Assembly: GCA_019637855.1 (NCBI GenBank)
Contig: JAHBUX010000001.1
Span: 581,337 to 645,336 of the forward strand
DNA length: 64,000 bases
Origin: Bdellovibrionales bacterium
GTDB lineage: Bacteria > Bdellovibrionota > Bdellovibrionia > Bdellovibrionales > UBA1609
Direction of reading: 5' to 3'
Shown here: piece by piece, positions 60,865 through 64,000 of the stretch
Layout: every line of letters starts with the position of its first letter
How positions within the stretch are numbered: position 1 is the first letter of the stretch
Notes under the pieces: model-generated
Told to the model about the DNA's origin: nothing
What the model saw: the letters and a program-made list of their open reading frames with translations, nothing else
Database searches by the model: none
Program-made: the position numbers and the translations under genes

Positions 60865-61272
60865 CTACATTTTCGGGCGCATATCGCCGGTCAGCGATTT
60901 CACTTTGGAGTGCTTCATGATGATGTCAGGGTTGCTCGACAAATAGTTGGAGTACTTGGTCCAAAAATCGCTGTCTTGCGGGCCGGGCGGCTCTAACAAC
61001 GCCAAAACGGCGGTGGAGATCTGATTGGCTTCTTGAGCCGAAAGATTGGTGGTCTCATCGATAACCGTGTCGATGTTGACGATCAGGGCGCTCATTTGGC
61101 GCAACCAGGCCATATTGGGATCGTGCAAAGAGGCGTGCAACAACTCATAGGGTGTGATCTTACGACCGGTGTCGGCTTCAAGGCTCTTTGCTTCCAGCAT
61201 CAGCAGATCGCGATGCAGGTCCTTTAATGCCGAGCTCAATTCTTGAAAGGTCTTTTTTAATTCCGCTGCCAT
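60865..61272 (-). CDS. small helical protein of unknown function
   Basis: A 135-residue cytoplasmic protein, predominantly helical, beginning MAAELKKTFQELSSALKDLHRDLLMLEAK, with no cysteine, membrane segment or catalytic motif. It is divergently placed with the glutathione transferase gene. No family is recognised. Confidence 0.65.
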   Translation of the reverse strand: MAAELKKTFQELSSALKDLHRDLLMLEAKSLEADTGRKITPYELLHASLHDPNMAWLRQMSALIVNIDTVIDETTNLSAQEANQISTAVLALLEPPGPQDSDFWTKYSNYLSSNPDIIMKHSKVKSLTGDMRPKM

Positions 61273-61311
61273 AGCGACCTAAGATAGAGTACGCGGCCAT
61301 AGGAGGTCCAC

Positions 61312-61938
61312 ATGAAACTTTATTACGCCCCCGGAACCTGTTCGCTGGCCCCACATATTAGCCTGATCGAAGCGGGCAAAAGTTTTCACATTGAAAAAGT
61401 GGACATAAAAACTAAGAAATTTAGTGATGGTGGCGACTACTTGCAGGTGAATCCCAAGGGTTCAGTCCCGGCCTTGGTTATGGAAAACGGTGAGGTTCTG
61501 ACTGAAGGCGTGGCGATTTTGCAATACATTGCCGACCTCGCACCGGAGAAGCATTTGGCCCCGCCCGCCGGGACCCTCGAACGCTACCGTTTGCAGGAAT
61601 GGCTTAATTTTATCACCACTGAGATTCACAAAAACTTCAGTGTGCTTTTCAACGCTGACCGCTATGTCGCCCAACCGGAAGGCAATGAGCAGTTGAAGAA
61701 TGCGATCAAGCAGAACCTGAAAGCGCGCTTTGCCTTGGTCGCCCGCCATATGAAAGAGCCGTTTTTGATGGGCGATCATTTCACTGTGGCTGATGCCTAT
61801 TTGTTTACTGTCTTGCGCTGGACCAAACCGTTCACTTTAGACTTGAATGAGTGGCCGGCGTTGGCCGCACACTTTGCACGCGTTCGCGATCGCGCCTCCG
61901 TCAAGGCGGCGCTGCAAGCGGAGTCGCCGCGTCCTTAG
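61312..61938 (+). CDS. gst: glutathione S-transferase (beta class-like)
   Basis: A 208-residue enzyme. The N-terminal thioredoxin-like domain opens MKLYYAPGTCSLAPHISLIE, with C10 as the beta-class catalytic cysteine, NPKGSVPALVMENGEVLTEGVAILQYIA (the cis-proline region) and a helical C-terminal domain with FLMGDHFTVADAYLFTVL. It conjugates or reduces substrates with glutathione in the cytoplasm. AGGAGG lies shortly before the ATG. It is a single gene. Confidence 0.94.
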   Translation: MKLYYAPGTCSLAPHISLIEAGKSFHIEKVDIKTKKFSDGGDYLQVNPKGSVPALVMENGEVLTEGVAILQYIADLAPEKHLAPPAGTLERYRLQEWLNFITTEIHKNFSVLFNADRYVAQPEGNEQLKNAIKQNLKARFALVARHMKEPFLMGDHFTVADAYLFTVLRWTKPFTLDLNEWPALAAHFARVRDRASVKAALQAESPRP

Positions 61939-62050
61939 GCGCTGGGGCAATTTTCCCGGGCGGTGGAGCCTTCCGCCGTGCTTCTCGCTCGGCTTACGTG
62001 TGGCGCATTTCTTGTAGTGCCTAACAGGGTATTATTGCAGGAGGTGCGTC

Positions 62051-62920
62051 GTGCCGCGCTCAGGAATTTGGAAAGGCTCCATTAGCTTCGGTCTCTTGAA
62101 TATCCCGGTGTCTCTCCACACCGCCGAAGAAAGCAAAGAGCTGCACTTCAACATGCTCGACTCAAAAGACTTCTCGCCCATCAAATACCGCAAGGTGAAC
62201 GCCAACACCGGGCGCGAAGTTCCCTATGAGCGCATCGTCAAAGGCTATGAGTACGAACCCGACCAATACGTGGTGATCAGTAAGGCGGATTTCGCGGCGG
62301 CCAATCCTAAAGCCACGCAGACAATTGATATTGAAGACTTCGTTCTGTTGGATGAGATCGACACAATGATGTTTGAGCGGCCCTACTATCTCTCACCGCA
62401 AAAGAACGGCGAGAAGGGCTACTTCCTCTTGCGCGATGCTTTACGCCACACCAAGAAGGTGGCCATCGGCAAGATCGTTATTCGTACCAAACAGCATCTT
62501 GGCGCCATTATGGCAAAAGGGGACTACCTAGTCTTAGAACTGCTGCGTTTTGCGCATGAGGTGCGCGAGGTGCATGAGGTTGACTTGCTTGAGGGAATTA
62601 AGAGCAAAGGTCGCTACAATCCGCGCGAGTTGAAGATGGCGGAGGAATTGATCAAAGGTATGACCGCCAAGTGGGAGCCTGACAAGTACGACGACACCTA
62701 TCACGAGGACATCATGAAGCGCATTAAGCAGAAGGTGAAAGCGGGCAAGACTCATGTCATCGAATCGGTCGATGAACCGGTGGAGAAGGTCGAGCCCAGC
62801 AAGGTGGTCGATCTTTTGCCGTTGCTACGCCAAAGCTTGGCGGGCAAAGGCAAGAAACCTGGGCGCAGTCCGCGTAAGAGTCGTGCCAAAGTGAAAGAGC
62901 GTCATGAAACCGCTGGCTGA
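62051..62920 (+). CDS. ku: non-homologous end-joining protein Ku
   Basis: A 289-residue bacterial Ku homodimer subunit. The start GTG has AGGAGGTG five bases upstream. The family opening is SGIWKGSISFGLLNIPVSL. The beta-barrel core with YEYEPDQYVVISKADF and the GAIMAKGDYLVLELLRFAHEV region follow. A lysine-rich C-terminal tail (about 265-289) is typical and helps bind DNA. The stop lies inside the ligD gene (17-base overlap), so both are co-translated. It should bind double-strand break ends and recruit LigD. Confidence 0.95.
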   Translation: MPRSGIWKGSISFGLLNIPVSLHTAEESKELHFNMLDSKDFSPIKYRKVNANTGREVPYERIVKGYEYEPDQYVVISKADFAAANPKATQTIDIEDFVLLDEIDTMMFERPYYLSPQKNGEKGYFLLRDALRHTKKVAIGKIVIRTKQHLGAIMAKGDYLVLELLRFAHEVREVHEVDLLEGIKSKGRYNPRELKMAEELIKGMTAKWEPDKYDDTYHEDIMKRIKQKVKAGKTHVIESVDEPVEKVEPSKVVDLLPLLRQSLAGKGKKPGRSPRKSRAKVKERHETAG

Positions 62921-64000
62921 GTACAAACGCAAACGCGACTTCCGCCTCACCCGCGAACCATCAGGTGCAAAAGCCAAGCGCGGCCGTAAAGGCAAAGGCC
63001 TAACTTTTGTTATTCAAGAACATCACGCCTCCCATCTGCACTATGACTTTCGCTTGGAGTGGGATGGGGTTTTGAAAAGTTGGGCGGTGCCCAAAGGCCC
63101 ATCGCTCGATCCCAAGCAGCGGCGTTTGGCAGTACAGGTTGAAGATCATCCTTTGGATTATGCGACCTTCACCGGCACGATTCCGAAAGGGGAGTATGGC
63201 GCCGGTGAAGTGTATCGCTGGGATATGGGAACATGGACTCCGGGCAATGATCCTGATGAGGGCTTGCGCAAAGGCCGTCTTGAGTTCGCCTTAGAGGGCG
63301 GTAAGCTGCACGGCGGTTGGCTGTTGGTGCGCACCCGTGCCACTTCGGGTACCAAGACGCAGTGGCTGTTGATCAAAAGACATGATCAGTATGCCGAGGA
63401 GGGAGTGGGAAAAGTCGAAGCACTCCCGGACTACGTAAAACCGCAGCTCGCTCAGCTTGTCACACGACCGCCCACAGGGCCTGATTGGGTGCATGAGATC
63501 AAGTTTGACGGCTATCGCATTCAGGCCCATATCGAAAAAGGTCGCGTTCGACTTTACACTCGGCGTGGTCACGACTGGACTACCAAGTATAAGAGCCTCG
63601 CGAAAGCGCTTGCCGGGTTGGATGTGGAGAATGCCATCGTGGATGGCGAGGTGGTGTGGCAGGACGAAAAAGGCCACAGCAGCTTTCAAAAACTGCAAAA
63701 CGCCATGAAGGCGGAGAGCACCGAAGCCCTGGTGTATTGGGCTTTCGATTTGCTTTATCTAGATGGCAAGAGCCTGATGTCACTCCCTTTGATTGCGCGC
63801 AAAGACCGTTTGCAGAAACTCATTTCCCGCCTGGATCGGCCGCACGTGCGTTATAGCGAACACTTCCGTGAGTCGGGAGAACAGTTGCTTAAAGCCATGT
63901 GTAAGATGGAACTTGAAGGTGTGATCTCCAAGCGCGCCGATCGCCCGTACGCCTCCGGACGGCGTGACGATTGGACAAAAACAAAATGCAGTCGCCGCCA
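62904..64000 (+). CDS. ligD: multifunctional ATP-dependent DNA ligase LigD (partial, 3' end outside window)
   Basis: ATG 62904 opens a frame with no stop to the window end (365 codons visible). Residues 30-165 are the 3'-phosphoesterase (PE) domain (QEHHASHLHYDFRLEWDG, AVPKGPSLDP). The ligase domain begins near 175: the adenylation lysine is K200 in HEIKFDGYRI, and a later ligase motif is ELEGVISKRADRPY. The polymerase domain expected in many LigDs would lie downstream, outside the window, or be absent. With Ku it provides a complete minimal end-joining set. Confidence 0.93.
   Translation, partial: MKPLAEYKRKRDFRLTREPSGAKAKRGRKGKGLTFVIQEHHASHLHYDFRLEWDGVLKSWAVPKGPSLDPKQRRLAVQVEDHPLDYATFTGTIPKGEYGAGEVYRWDMGTWTPGNDPDEGLRKGRLEFALEGGKLHGGWLLVRTRATSGTKTQWLLIKRHDQYAEEGVGKVEALPDYVKPQLAQLVTRPPTGPDWVHEIKFDGYRIQAHIEKGRVRLYTRRGHDWTTKYKSLAKALAGLDVENAIVDGEVVWQDEKGHSSFQKLQNAMKAESTEALVYWAFDLLYLDGKSLMSLPLIARKDRLQKLISRLDRPHVRYSEHFRESGEQLLKAMCKMELEGVISKRADRPYASGRRDDWTKTKCSRR

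Overview
The window reads as a piece of chromosome from a Gram-negative bacterium, most likely a member of the Bdellovibrionota (Bdellovibrio-like). This is inferred from the gene mix, not from a marker gene: a Tad/Flp pilus operon of predatory-bacterium style, many short secreted proteins and outer-membrane barrels, lipoproteins with the 'FQNCG' lipobox style, an unconventional HD-GYP protein, Ku/LigD, groESL without a CIRCE element, and a fragment resembling the TIGR02147 family. Genes are tightly packed, with many 1-4 base start/stop overlaps and several convergent pairs whose 3' ends overlap. No rRNA, phage, transposase or CRISPR is visible.

Layout. 1-9.7 kb: Tad pilus operon (prepilin peptidase, three pilin/TadE-like proteins, CpaB, secretin CpaC, a CpaE-CpaF fusion ATPase, TadB), followed without a gap by a secreted RHS/YD-repeat protein and a small secreted protein. 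9.9-15.1 kb: small secreted proteins, a CheY-like regulator with an apparently leaderless promoter, DedA, two predicted outer-membrane proteins and a lytic transglycosylase. 15.1-21.3 kb: a gene-poor 0.5 kb, groEL/groES with a heat-shock-like promoter, RmuC, and an Aat-like transferase that appears to carry a signal peptide. 21.4-30.2 kb: MFS transporter, lipoproteins, a nucleotidyltransferase-BON fusion coupled to a metallophosphoesterase, TrmO, and a TetR regulator with two operators in front of a lipoprotein phosphoesterase/barrel operon. 30.4-36.5 kb: signalling genes (CheX-like, HD-GYP, OmpR-type regulator, DHp-REC protein), a DadA-like oxidase and Rnk. 36.5-42.3 kb: tRNA-Asn, DUF4097-like and DUF1513-like proteins, trypsin-like protease, methyltransferase, ArsR plus tandem AHSA1 protein.

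42.3-44.8 kb is the most interesting part: a three-gene minus-strand cassette that looks like a ribosomally synthesised, post-translationally modified peptide (RiPP) system. It has a previously uncalled 45-residue precursor peptide with a strong ribosome binding site, a HExxH-type putative peptide-modifying enzyme, and an ABC exporter with an unusually small ATPase domain. It sits next to a broken regulator fragment and tRNA-Ser/tRNA-Arg genes, and its composition looks more A+T rich than its surroundings.

45-64 kb: outer-membrane protein, matrixin-like lipoprotein protease, a second tRNA-Ser, VOC proteins, an RND/TolC-type efflux operon without a periplasmic adaptor gene under a divergent TetR with two long palindromic operators, a hybrid histidine kinase, a DUF2817 carboxypeptidase-like protein, a sugar-dehydrogenase/cytochrome c lipoprotein, a Tat-exported intradiol dioxygenase, a glutathione transferase, and finally the non-homologous end-joining pair Ku and LigD (LigD runs off the window end).
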